The translations under genes were made by a program, and so were the position numbers. The notes under the pieces are model-generated. The model saw nothing but the letters and a program-made list of their open reading frames with translations, had not been told where the DNA came from and did not search any database. Of a stretch of 64,000 nt of DNA, positions 1-7,728 are shown piece after piece. Every line of letters begins with the position of its first letter. Position 1 is the first letter of the stretch. Source of the DNA: Lachnospiraceae bacterium 28-4 (lineage in GTDB: Bacteria > Bacillota > Clostridia > Lachnospirales > Lachnospiraceae); contig KE159601.1 in NCBI GenBank assembly GCA_000403275.2, forward strand, positions 62,001 to 126,000, written 5' to 3'.

Positions 1-413
1 AATTCCGCATAACTTTCATCCTCGCTCTTTTCGCAGGAAAGCGCATACTTGTCCACCGTTTCTTCCGTCTTGTCACAGGAAAGATTATACTCGTCTATTG
101 TTTCTGTATCTTTTACGCAGCTGAGTGCATAAGCATCCACATCTGTCTGCGTTTTTCCGCAATTTAACCTATATTTTTCTATCGATGTTTCCGTTTTCCC
201 GCAGCCTGTCTTATAGCTGTCCACAGTACTTTCATTCTTACCGCAGTTTTTCTCATAGGAAATTACGGTTTTTTCATTCTTGCCGCAGTTCAATTCATAT
301 TTTTCCACACTGGAACCATTTTTTCCGCAGCCAATCTCCCACGATTCCACGGTACTTGTCTCTTTCCCACAGACACGTCTGTATTTTTCTACGGTTTTAT
401 CCGTTTTTCCGCA
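1..413 (-). repeat. 42-bp coding repeats (14-residue CGK motif)
   Basis: About ten tandem units of 42 bp, each encoding C-G-K-x-x-x-[TS]-[VI]-x-x-Y-x-x-x. The first unit starts at the Cys codon at 413 and the array continues past the left edge. Units are diverged (CGKNEKTVISYEKN beside CGKTETSIEKYRLN), so the array is old or under selection, not a fresh slippage product. Confidence 0.8.
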
Positions 414-1271
414 GACGATTCTTCTATAAGTATGCGTTTTGTTCATGTGCTGGCAAGTCCAGCAAGTACTATGGGTTCCCTCCGTCGTTCCCATGCCACA
501 ATCCATATGACTGAAAATTCCCTTGAAATGCATGACCAGTGTATTCCCATGATGATAGCAGTAACCGCTCTCTTCCCTCACCTTCTGAAAATTCCCTTCA
601 TATTTCATAGTACATTCCTCTTCCCGATAACAGGAATCCGTATGTTGGTGGGTTACCGGCTCGTAACAACCGCCGCCCGAGGTTTCATTTCCCGCATGAA
701 CATGATAAACTGCTTTCTGGTAACAGCCACCTTTTGATGACGCATTTCCGCTATGGACATGATAAACCGGCTGGCCATAGCAACCGCCCTTCGCTGTCTG
801 GCTCCCCGTATGAACATGATAGACCGGTTGATGATAGCATCCTCCTTTTCCCGCCGTGCTTCCGGTATGCTTATGATAGACCGGCTGGCTATAACATCCT
901 CCCTTTGCATTAGCGCTTCCCTCATGTTTGTGATAAACCGGTTCTCCATAACAACCCTTCCCTGCTTCCTCCGTTCCCCTGTGAACATGCACTATCTCTT
1001 TTTGATAACATTCTCCGCCTCTTTCGTTTCCCCGGTGGACATGATAAACCGGAGCGAGAAAACACTCTCCGCCTTTCTCCCCGCTCCCCTGGTGAATGTG
1101 CCTCACTTCCTCACCATAACATCCTCCGCCCTCCTCAGGACTTCCCGTATGTATATGATGGATCTTCCCCGATATCCTTTCTGCCTCTTTCGCATAAGAT
1201 GTGGCCGGCATGGCGAGCGCTGCTGCAAACAAAACGGCTGTTATCCGTATGAATCTCTTTTTTTTCTTCAT
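1..1271 (-). CDS. Secreted Cys/His tandem-repeat protein, 3' end beyond the window
   Basis: Open from an ATG at 1271 (AAGGAG 7 nt upstream) to the left edge, so at least 423 residues without a stop. The first 25 or so residues form a Sec signal peptide (Lys-rich start, hydrophobic core, ATSYA before the likely cleavage). Next come about eight repeats of 18-19 residues with the pattern C-Y-x-x-P-V-Y-H-x-H-x-G-[SN]-x5-G-G, each giving one Cys and an HxH pair. A non-repeated Cys/His-rich middle follows. The rest is a second array of 14-residue repeats, C-G-K-[TN]-x-x-[TS]-[VI]-[ED]-x-Y-x-x-[NGS], still running at the edge. I do not recognise the family. The spaced Cys and HxH residues suggest metal binding or disulfide cross-linking on the cell surface, but that is inference. 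It stands alone with its own promoter. The opposite-strand ORFs here are shadows. Confidence 0.8.
   Translation of the reverse strand, partial: MKKKKRFIRITAVLFAAALAMPATSYAKEAERISGKIHHIHTGSPEEGGGCYGEEVRHIHQGSGEKGGECFLAPVYHVHRGNERGGECYQKEIVHVHRGTEEAGKGCYGEPVYHKHEGSANAKGGCYSQPVYHKHTGSTAGKGGCYHQPVYHVHTGSQTAKGGCYGQPVYHVHSGNASSKGGCYQKAVYHVHAGNETSGGGCYEPVTHQHTDSCYREEECTMKYEGNFQKVREESGYCYHHGNTLVMHFKGIFSHMDCGMGTTEGTHSTCWTCQHMNKTHTYRRIVCGKTDKTVEKYRRVCGKETSTVESWEIGCGKNGSSVEKYELNCGKNEKTVISYEKNCGKNESTVDSYKTGCGKTETSIEKYRLNCGKTQTDVDAYALSCVKDTETIDEYNLSCDKTEETVDKYALSCEKSEDESYAE
667..1121 (-). repeat. 57-bp coding repeats (Cys plus HxH motif)
   Basis: About eight tandem units of 54-57 bp encode 18-19 residues each. 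Typical units are CYHQPVYHVHTGS and CYGQPVYHVHSGN followed by a Gly/Lys-rich spacer. The frame is kept throughout, which argues for a protein repeat rather than a DNA repeat such as CRISPR. Confidence 0.8.
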
Positions 1272-1347
1272 CTATATTCTCCTTCATTCTCTTCTGTTCC
1301 TGTCTCAATTCCCTCTTTTGATGCAATGTATCTCCCTGTTTTGGGAC

Positions 1348-1390
1348 AAAAAAACCTATCTATCGGAAATCGCATTCCGATCGACAGGTT
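1348..1390 (-). terminator. Intrinsic terminator inside the leader of the repeat-protein gene
   Basis: On the minus strand a 16-bp stem (AACCTGTCGATCGGAA pairing with TTCCGATAGATAGGTT, one mismatch and one G-U) is followed by seven T. It lies about 30 nt after the predicted transcription start and about 80 nt before the start codon, where an attenuator would sit. No known aptamer was recognised upstream; the leader before the stem is very short. Confidence 0.6.
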
Positions 1391-1427
1391 TCACGTCATT
1401 TATCATTTTCACGAATATTGTTCAATT

Positions 1428-1457
1428 ATAATAGCATTACCGCTCCCTGATTGTCAA
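1428..1457 (-). promoter_or_regulatory. Promoter of the repeat-protein gene
   Basis: On the minus strand TTGACA (1457-1452), an 18-nt spacer, then TATTAT (1433-1428). The expected start near 1421 puts a terminator-like hairpin directly downstream. Confidence 0.65.
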
Positions 1458-1516
1458 TGAAAAAACGGTAGAAAAGATTGGACATTTAGTCCAAAATCTT
1501 CATATATCGTAGATCC

Positions 1517-3583
1517 TTAAAACCTCATCAACCCCTCCAGCCAATAATACAATTCAGGATTAGATGTTCTTACATTCACGCTCAGATCTCCATTTCCAAA
1601 GATCACCCCCAAACCATAAAACGCCTGAAGAATACATATGACTGCCAGGCAGACCGTCCATTTCCTTATAGCGCCTTTCTCCGCCGCCTTTTCTGTCAAC
1701 GCCAGGCAGACAAGCACGGCGGCGAACCATACGCCCCATACCATATCCACCATATACCTTTGCAGGATTCCGGCTCCGGTCACATCCACAACGGCAAGAA
1801 CTGCCGATACCACAATCCCCGACAATGCCATGCCATATATCCTCTTCTTCCTTAGCAGTTCCCTGCCTCTTCCCAGCCATAGCAAGAGCCACAAAAACGC
1901 ATTGCTTGCCAGCAACCCTCCATAAGTATATTCCGCATTTAATTTTCCCATATAAGAACCGGATGCAATCTGAACGCCTTCCAAATAAGGAAAATCGCTC
2001 CCAATTACAGGCGGACGGAAAAAATAATGCCAAAGCCCGAGCAATGTCTGTGAAAAATTAAAGCTCCGCTTCGTCATATCATTGCTCGTAAGACTGTAGG
2101 CCGCTCCGAAATCAAACGGAGATCCGAATCTGGCCGCGTTGTAATACATAATTCCTGCCGCTACAAAGGCATAAGGAATGCAAAGGCAAAACGTATCCCA
2201 CAGATTTTTTTTACCAAACAGCTCCCTTTTTTCTATCACTTCTTCCCAAAAAAGAGGGATGGCCAAAAATGAAAATAAAAGCATCTGCGGGCGGCATCCG
2301 GCCACCAGGGCCATGCTCAGGGAACCTAGAATATAACATATCTTTCTCTTCCCTGCGGATAGCGTATATTTTCCTCTGATCCACAGCCAAAACCCGGCTG
2401 CCGTAAACATATTGGCCGCCATAATCGGCGTGTCGTACAAATCCGGTCTGGCAATTACAAACAAATAGTTTCCCGCGCATACGGTAAGAACGCTTATCAT
2501 AAGATAGACAAAAAAAGGCGTCTTCGAAAACCACTTTTTCACGATTTCCCAAAGCAGGGCGAATACTGCCAGAAGAAAACCGCTATAAAACAGAAAGACG
2601 GCAATATAATTCGGCAAATGCTCGCCCGTCAGCAAGTAGTAAGGTAAATAGAGCAAGATTTCCGGTACGACGCCAAAATAAACATAATACTTTCCTTCAA
2701 AATAAGCATAATCCGCCCTGTAATCGATGCCATTTGCCTGAAGATAGATTGTATCGTAGGGATTTTCCGCTTGGATAAGCCCTTCCGATGGTTCGAAATC
2801 CAGATAAAAATGTCCCTCTGCCATGGCTTCTGCCAATTCCTGATATTGTTTGTGATGGGGCCAGGGCGACACGATGCATATGGGATTTACATGAGCCAGC
2901 TTCCACGCCATCCCTGTCAGCAGAAGAACCGTTCCTCCGATCATAATTGCCTGTTTTGCCGTTCCAAGACAGCGCTCCGCCTCCTGCTGCCTTTTTTCCC
3001 TCCATAACGCCCGATAAAATAGAAATGCTGCGCCCAGCAGCAGAACCACTCTTCCTATACTGAACAAAAAAGGAATACGGGCATTGACACAGACTGCATT
3101 TACCGTCGCCACGCTTCCTGCCGGCACCGCAAACTGAACCGTTACCTCCCCCGCTTTCCCGGAAGGGTAAACGTTCGTATAATAGCTTTTCCTGATTCCC
3201 GGCATCAGCATCCTCTCCGGCAGGGAATAGGGATAATAATTCCCCTCATCCGTCATTGTCACCGTATAAGGAATGCCTTCTTCTTCCGAAAAATCCACGG
3301 CAAAGAAAAGATTATGTATTTTCCTGTCCACTCCGGCAATGTGTAAAGTCAAGATCCCCTCGGGTACCACATATTCCCTTGATCCTTCCGTTGTTTCAAC
3401 CCCGCCTTCCACGCCGATCTGTTCAAAAACCGCCCGTTCCTTATAAAACAGGCTCTTCCATGCGGAAAAATTAAAAATAAAAATCTCCGCCGCCAGCACC
3501 CCAAGGATAATCCAAAATACCGGCCAGCCCTTCTTTATTTTTTTTCTTCCCATCTCCGTCCGCGCCTCTCCAGTTTTTTGCAT
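1517..3583 (-). CDS. Polytopic membrane protein, GT-C glycosyltransferase-like
   Basis: About 688 residues. One membrane segment near residues 20-40 is followed by a roughly 120-residue extracytoplasmic region that looks beta-rich, then a long run of ten or more membrane helices. The loop after the second hydrophobic cluster is rich in aromatic and acidic residues (ADYAYFEGKYYVYFG), the arrangement of GT-C enzymes, whose catalytic acidic residue lies in an outer loop. No clear HDEG-type motif is seen, so the glycosyltransferase role is inference. GTG (3584-3586) and ATG (3581-3583) are adjacent possible starts behind GAGGAGAG; I chose the ATG. It is divergent from the next gene, also GT-C-like, so the two may act in the same cell-envelope pathway. 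Confidence 0.7.
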   Translation of the reverse strand: MQKTGEARTEMGRKKIKKGWPVFWIILGVLAAEIFIFNFSAWKSLFYKERAVFEQIGVEGGVETTEGSREYVVPEGILTLHIAGVDRKIHNLFFAVDFSEEEGIPYTVTMTDEGNYYPYSLPERMLMPGIRKSYYTNVYPSGKAGEVTVQFAVPAGSVATVNAVCVNARIPFLFSIGRVVLLLGAAFLFYRALWREKRQQEAERCLGTAKQAIMIGGTVLLLTGMAWKLAHVNPICIVSPWPHHKQYQELAEAMAEGHFYLDFEPSEGLIQAENPYDTIYLQANGIDYRADYAYFEGKYYVYFGVVPEILLYLPYYLLTGEHLPNYIAVFLFYSGFLLAVFALLWEIVKKWFSKTPFFVYLMISVLTVCAGNYLFVIARPDLYDTPIMAANMFTAAGFWLWIRGKYTLSAGKRKICYILGSLSMALVAGCRPQMLLFSFLAIPLFWEEVIEKRELFGKKNLWDTFCLCIPYAFVAAGIMYYNAARFGSPFDFGAAYSLTSNDMTKRSFNFSQTLLGLWHYFFRPPVIGSDFPYLEGVQIASGSYMGKLNAEYTYGGLLASNAFLWLLLWLGRGRELLRKKRIYGMALSGIVVSAVLAVVDVTGAGILQRYMVDMVWGVWFAAVLVCLALTEKAAEKGAIRKWTVCLAVICILQAFYGLGVIFGNGDLSVNVRTSNPELYYWLEGLMRF

Positions 3584-3691
3584 CACTGTTTTCTCTCCTC
3601 ATTCCATGTATTTCATCTGCCCGGCAGATCAACCAAGTCTGGTCTGCCGTCGTCCGCCGAAGCAGGATTTGTTCGTAAAATGTCAATAATA

Positions 3692-3700
3692 TGTTATAAT
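3692..3700 (+). promoter_or_regulatory. Extended -10 promoter of the GT39-like gene
   Basis: TGTTATAAT is an extended -10 element. A weak -35 candidate (TTGTTC, 3669-3674) lies 20 nt upstream. The expected start near 3707 is almost at the ATG at 3712, which supports the internal ATG at 3754 as the true start. Confidence 0.55.
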
Positions 3701-3753
3701 AAATAATACCGATGCGCAAGCAGGTTATTATTTCACGAAAGGGTTCCATACCT

Positions 3754-5328
3754 ATGACAAATCCATTAAGCAAACATGTAAAATCCATCTTACTTATTAT
3801 CTTCGCTTTCTGCCTGGCATCTGCGCTGATCCAGGGTATCCCCGTGCTTTCCCGGCTTCCCCGGGATGTTATATGGCACGGCTGTCTGCTGCTTTTTTCG
3901 GCAGTTCCTTTTTCCCTCTTTTTTCTGCACCGGGCAGGAAAATTGACGGAAGAAAAAATCATATATGCCATTATTTTTTCAGGAATGTTATTTCATTCCT
4001 GTTATGTCCTTCTGTCGGGCCTTTACGACAGACAGCATGACGAAGGCGTTTATACGGGAATTGCCACCAGCCAGATCAATCCCGGCCATATCGGCTACAT
4101 TGAATATATCTATAAATTCCGCCGGCTGCCCGACCTGAACCCTTACCAGCTCTTTTCGTACTACCATCCGCCCCTCCATTATGCATTATCCGGGCTTTGG
4201 CTGATCTTCCTGACCGGAATCGGAATGCCTGAGGATCTGGCATTTGAAAATCTCCAGATTCTCCCCCTCCTCTATTCCGGCCTGTTGATGCTCCTGACCT
4301 TTCTTATTTTAAGGAAACTGGGCGCGCATGGCAAGCCTTTTTATACCGGTCTGCTCCTTGTCGCCTTTCATCCGGCCCTTACGATCATGTCCGGCAGCGT
4401 CAATAACGATATGCTTTCCACCCTGCTTCTTGCCTGTTGTATCTATGCCTCCCTCTGCTGGATCAGGCAAAAAACGCTTAAAAATCTGATTTTCATTGCC
4501 CTTTCCATAGGTTTTGGCATGCTCTGCAAAATCAATACCGCTGTCATTGCCTTTCCTGTAGGGCTTATTTTTCTGCTGGATTTTATCCGAACCATCCGGT
4601 CGGAAAAGCGCAGGGACATTCTTCTGTCCATCCGCAATTATGCGTTGTTCGCCCTCGTTGCCGGATCAATCGGTTTATCCTGGATCATCCGCAACCTCAT
4701 CCGTTTTCATGTCAAACCCGGCATATCCTCAGCCACAGAAGCTTCGGTCATGTATACAGGAAATTATGGAATCTGGGACAGAATTGGCCTTCCGGCATTC
4801 GCCGACTGGCATTTTTCCTTTCCCTTCCATCCCTTAAGCGGCGACGCCATCCACAACACATGGGTTATTATGTTCCAGACCTCTTTATTTACAGAAGTAT
4901 ATCCGCAGGAACTTTCCGGTCTGCCTCTTATTCTTTGCCAGACCGTATATCCTCTCGCCATCATTGCCGCCTTTTGTTCGGCTGTTCTTTTCCTCGTTTC
5001 ACAATGCCGGAAATATATTTCTGCCAAAAAACAACGCCGTCATTCAACCGCCTGTGAAGCCCTCTTTCTCGTTTCCGGTTATTTGGCCCTTTTATTAAGC
5101 TTTGTCGTTTTTTCCTTAAAATACCCCTATACGTGCAGCAGCGATTTCCGCTATATCGTCATCTGCCTCGTCTATATCTCTATCGGCCTGGCTGACAACT
5201 CTTCCACGGATACCGGCAGCCCTGCCTGCGAAAAGCATACGTCCATATTCCGGCGCGCCACCTGCCTTCTGATATGGATTACCCTTTTCCTTACCACCGT
5301 TATTTATATGACCTGGAATCAATGGTAG
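3754..5328 (+). CDS. GT39/GT-C family membrane glycosyltransferase
   Basis: 524 residues with about twelve membrane helices. The first outer loop carries YDRQHDEGVY, the acidic motif of dolichyl-phosphate-mannose transferase and ArnT-like enzymes, followed by NPYQLFSYYHPPLHY, typical of that loop. Such enzymes move a sugar from a polyprenyl-phosphate donor to an acceptor on the outer membrane face; donor and acceptor cannot be read from sequence. Start taken at ATG 3754 (GAAAGGG upstream) because the predicted transcript begins just before the ATG at 3712. It is divergent from the GT-C-like gene at 1517-3583. No terminator is evident after it. Confidence 0.8.
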   Translation: MTNPLSKHVKSILLIIFAFCLASALIQGIPVLSRLPRDVIWHGCLLLFSAVPFSLFFLHRAGKLTEEKIIYAIIFSGMLFHSCYVLLSGLYDRQHDEGVYTGIATSQINPGHIGYIEYIYKFRRLPDLNPYQLFSYYHPPLHYALSGLWLIFLTGIGMPEDLAFENLQILPLLYSGLLMLLTFLILRKLGAHGKPFYTGLLLVAFHPALTIMSGSVNNDMLSTLLLACCIYASLCWIRQKTLKNLIFIALSIGFGMLCKINTAVIAFPVGLIFLLDFIRTIRSEKRRDILLSIRNYALFALVAGSIGLSWIIRNLIRFHVKPGISSATEASVMYTGNYGIWDRIGLPAFADWHFSFPFHPLSGDAIHNTWVIMFQTSLFTEVYPQELSGLPLILCQTVYPLAIIAAFCSAVLFLVSQCRKYISAKKQRRHSTACEALFLVSGYLALLLSFVVFSLKYPYTCSSDFRYIVICLVYISIGLADNSSTDTGSPACEKHTSIFRRATCLLIWITLFLTTVIYMTWNQW

Positions 5329-5415
5329 CATTCTGAAATCAAAGGCTCTGTTCCCGGTTATTGCCCGCGGCAAACGTATCATTTATTTACTCATGCGTTT
5401 GTCGTGTTCCCCCCC

Positions 5416-5444
5416 TTGACCTTAATTATAAGAAGTGTTATTAT
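5416..5444 (+). promoter_or_regulatory. Promoter of ptb-buk
   Basis: TTGACC (5416-5421), 17-nt spacer, TATTAT (5439-5444), about 70 nt before ptb. The -10 overlaps a Rex-like site, and the -35 overlaps the first of two near-identical imperfect palindromes. Confidence 0.75.
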
Positions 5445-5480
5445 TTTAACGATTAGTAAAGTTGTACCTTAATTGTAAGG
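5419..5480. repeat. Two copies of ACCTTAATTrTAAG at the ptb promoter
   Basis: Copies at 5419-5432 and 5466-5479 are 47 bp apart and differ at one base. Each is an imperfect palindrome (CTTA-N4-TAAG). One overlaps the -35, the other the transcribed leader, so they could be paired operators for an unidentified regulator. Confidence 0.5.
5435..5452. promoter_or_regulatory. Rex-like operator over the ptb-buk -10 box
   Basis: GTGTTAT-TATT-TTAACGA matches 11 of 14 positions of the Rex consensus TTGTTAA-N4-TTAACAA. Rex is the NADH/NAD+-sensing repressor of fermentation genes in clostridia. The site covers the -10 hexamer, where a repressor would block RNA polymerase. No rex gene is in the window. 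Confidence 0.5.
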
Positions 5481-5517
5481 TAAAACACAAAAATTCATGA
5501 GTACGAGGTGCAGACAA

Positions 5518-6429
5518 ATGAGCAAAACTTTTGACGATTTAATTTCCAAGGTAAAAGAAATCCCCATGAAAAAGGTTTCCGTTGCCGTTGCGCAGGATTC
5601 CGCCGTTCTGGAGGCTGTAAGGACGGCCAAAGACAGGAAGATCGCAGACGCTATCTTAGTAGGGGATGAATCCAAAATCAAGGCCATTGCATCTGACATC
5701 CAGGTGGATATCAGCGACTTTGAAATTGTGAACGTAGAGGACGATATCGAGGCTTCCCTTGCAGCGGTTAAGCTGGTTCATGAAGGCAAAGCCGACATGT
5801 ATATGAAGGGCCTCATCGACACAAAACATTTCTTAAAAAGCGTCCTCGACAAAGAAGTCGGACTTAGAACGGGCAAACCTTTATCCCATGTATGCGTTTT
5901 CGACGTGGAAGGCATCGATCATCTGCTGTTTTTAACGGACGTAGCTTTTATCCCTTATCCCACTCTGGAAGACAAAGTACATATCATTAACAATACACTG
6001 GAAATCACGAAAGCCTGCGGCATCGAATGTCCGAAAGTAGCTCCCCTCGCCGCTGTGGAAGTAGTCAATCCGAAGATGCCCGTCACCGTGGAAGCGGCGG
6101 AACTCACCCGCATGAACAAAGACGGGGAGATCACCGACTGTATCGTGGACGGCCCTCTTTCCCTTGATCTTGCCATTGATGCGGAAGCTGCAAAACATAA
6201 AGGAGCAACCGACAGGCCGATCCAGGGCGACGCCGATATCCTTCTTTTCCCGGATATCCACGCCGGCAATCTTGTTTATAAAGCGATGGTACATACCGCC
6301 AATTTAAAGAACGGCAATATTTTAACAGGAACCAAAGCGCCTGTTATCCTGACTTCCCGTTCGGACTCCATGGAAGTCAAGGTAAATTCCCTCGCTCTTG
6401 GCGCAGTTGTAGCAGAATACCTGAAATAA
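5518..6429 (+). CDS. ptb: Phosphate butyryltransferase
   Basis: 303 residues, the usual length. It converts butyryl-CoA and phosphate to butyryl-phosphate and CoA in the cytoplasm. The sequence follows the Ptb/Pta acyltransferase family throughout (QDSAVLEAVRTAKDRKIADAI near the start, MYMKGLIDTKHFLK, and a C-terminal NILTGTKAPVILTSR region). Start set at ATG 5518 because GAGGTG lies 8 nt upstream; the in-frame ATG at 5497 has no ribosome binding site. buk follows after 33 nt, so the two form the classic ptb-buk operon that gains one ATP per butyrate. It probably acts on butyryl-CoA made by the enzymes encoded at 14-20 kb. Confidence 0.95.
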   Translation: MSKTFDDLISKVKEIPMKKVSVAVAQDSAVLEAVRTAKDRKIADAILVGDESKIKAIASDIQVDISDFEIVNVEDDIEASLAAVKLVHEGKADMYMKGLIDTKHFLKSVLDKEVGLRTGKPLSHVCVFDVEGIDHLLFLTDVAFIPYPTLEDKVHIINNTLEITKACGIECPKVAPLAAVEVVNPKMPVTVEAAELTRMNKDGEITDCIVDGPLSLDLAIDAEAAKHKGATDRPIQGDADILLFPDIHAGNLVYKAMVHTANLKNGNILTGTKAPVILTSRSDSMEVKVNSLALGAVVAEYLK

Positions 6430-6462
6430 AATTATTTCATTATATAAAAAGGAGAATAGGCT

Positions 6463-7530
6463 ATGTCAATCAAAAGTTTAATTATTAATCCGGGCTCCAC
6501 TTCTACAAAAATCGGCGTATTCGAAGACGAAACTTTATTATTTGAAGAAACCTTAAGACACTCTACGGAAGAGATCGCCCAGTATGCTTCTATCGTAGAC
6601 CAGAAAGATTTCAGGAAAAACATTATTCTGGATTTGATGAAGGAAAAAGATTTCGATATGAACTCCCTTGATGTCATCGTCGGACGCGGCGGTATGCTCA
6701 AACCCGTGGCAGGTGGAACTTACCCCGTTACGGACGATCTGCTGGAGGATTTGAAAGTAGGCGTCCAGGGACAGCATGCTTCTAATCTGGGCGGCATCCT
6801 TGCAAAAGAAATCGGAGATTCCATCGGCGCACCTTCTTATATCGTAGATCCCGTAGTCGTAGATGAGCTTATGCCTATCGCGAGATATTCCGGCGTTCCC
6901 GAATTTCCCAGGGCCAGCATCTTCCACGCGCTGAACCAGAAAGCGGTTGCAAAGCGTTATGCCAATGAAAAAGGCGTTTCTTACGACTCCCTGAACCTGA
7001 TCGTCGTTCACATGGGTGGAGGCGTTTCCGTAGGCGCTCACGAAAAAGGCAAAGTAGTGGACGTATTCAATGCCGTTGACGGTGACGGAGCATTCTCCCC
7101 GGAAAGAGCGGGCGGCGTTCCCACCGGCGCATTGGTCAAAATGTGCTTCTCCGGAAAATATACGGAAAAAGAAGTTTATAAAAAGCTCGTAGGAAACGGC
7201 GGTTTTAACGCTTACCTGAATACCAACGATATGCGCGACGTGGATAAGATGGTGGATGATGGTGATGAAAAAGCAGCGGAGATCCGCGAAGCATTTATCC
7301 TCCAGGTTGCCAAAGATATCGGCTCCATGGCATGTGTTCTGAAAGGCAAAGTGGATCAGATCATCATGACCGGCGGCATCGCATATGACAAAGCTGTGAC
7401 AGAAGGTTTGAAGGAACGTGCAGCGTTTATCGCTCCGGTTACCGTATACCCTGGCGAAGATGAACTTCTGGCTCTTGCACAAGGCGCAATCCGCGTTATG
7501 ACCGGCAAGGAAGAAGCTATGGTATATTAA
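6463..7530 (+). CDS. buk: Butyrate kinase
   Basis: 355 residues, normal for the family. It turns butyryl-phosphate and ADP into butyrate and ATP. Acetokinase-superfamily motifs are visible: the N-terminal phosphate-binding [10 protein letters not shown], the central [25 protein letters not shown], and [10 protein letters not shown] with [10 protein letters not shown] at the C-terminus. An AAGGAGAATAGG ribosome binding site precedes the ATG. It is the second gene of ptb-buk, followed by a hairpin at 7575-7599. The long minus-strand ORF across it is a shadow. Confidence 0.96.
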   Translation: MSIKSLIINPGSTSTKIGVFEDETLLFEETLRHSTEEIAQYASIVDQKDFRKNIILDLMKEKDFDMNSLDVIVGRGGMLKPVAGGTYPVTDDLLEDLKVGVQGQHASNLGGILAKEIGDSIGAPSYIVDPVVVDELMPIARYSGVPEFPRASIFHALNQKAVAKRYANEKGVSYDSLNLIVVHMGGGVSVGAHEKGKVVDVFNAVDGDGAFSPERAGGVPTGALVKMCFSGKYTEKEVYKKLVGNGGFNAYLNTNDMRDVDKMVDDGDEKAAEIREAFILQVAKDIGSMACVLKGKVDQIIMTGGIAYDKAVTEGLKERAAFIAPVTVYPGEDELLALAQGAIRVMTGKEEAMVY

Positions 7531-7574
7531 TGCCGGATTTCCGATCGTTTTTAGCAATCATATGATATTTTTAC

Positions 7575-7609
7575 GGCCCTTGCCTTTCCGGTAAGGGCCT
7601 GTTTATTCT
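7575..7609 (+). terminator. Hairpin after buk
   Basis: A 7-bp stem (GGCCCTT with AAGGGCC) and an 11-nt loop are followed by TGTTTATTCT, a modest T-tract 45 nt after the buk stop. Confidence 0.6.
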
Positions 7610-7728
7610 CTCTTTATAGAATTTTTTGAAAAAATATAAAAAATACTTCATTTTTATACCATTTAGTGATAGAATTCTTTTGTATTTATACATAATTATA
7701 CATACTCAAAAGAAATGGGGTACATAAA

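Noticed and set aside
667-1121. Possible CRISPR array
   Set aside because: Units of about 57 bp run head to tail without unique spacers and keep an open frame, so they are protein repeats.
1391-1421. c-di-GMP or other riboswitch in the repeat-protein leader
   Set aside because: The leader before the hairpin is about 30 nt and has none of the conserved blocks of known aptamers.
125-1460. Plus-strand ORFs of 129, 101 and 235 residues at the left edge
   Set aside because: They lie opposite the repeat protein, have no ribosome binding sites, and mirror its repeat period.
6553-7557. 334-residue minus-strand ORF over buk
   Set aside because: Antisense shadow of a certain butyrate kinase gene; His/Cys/Phe-rich composition without family features.
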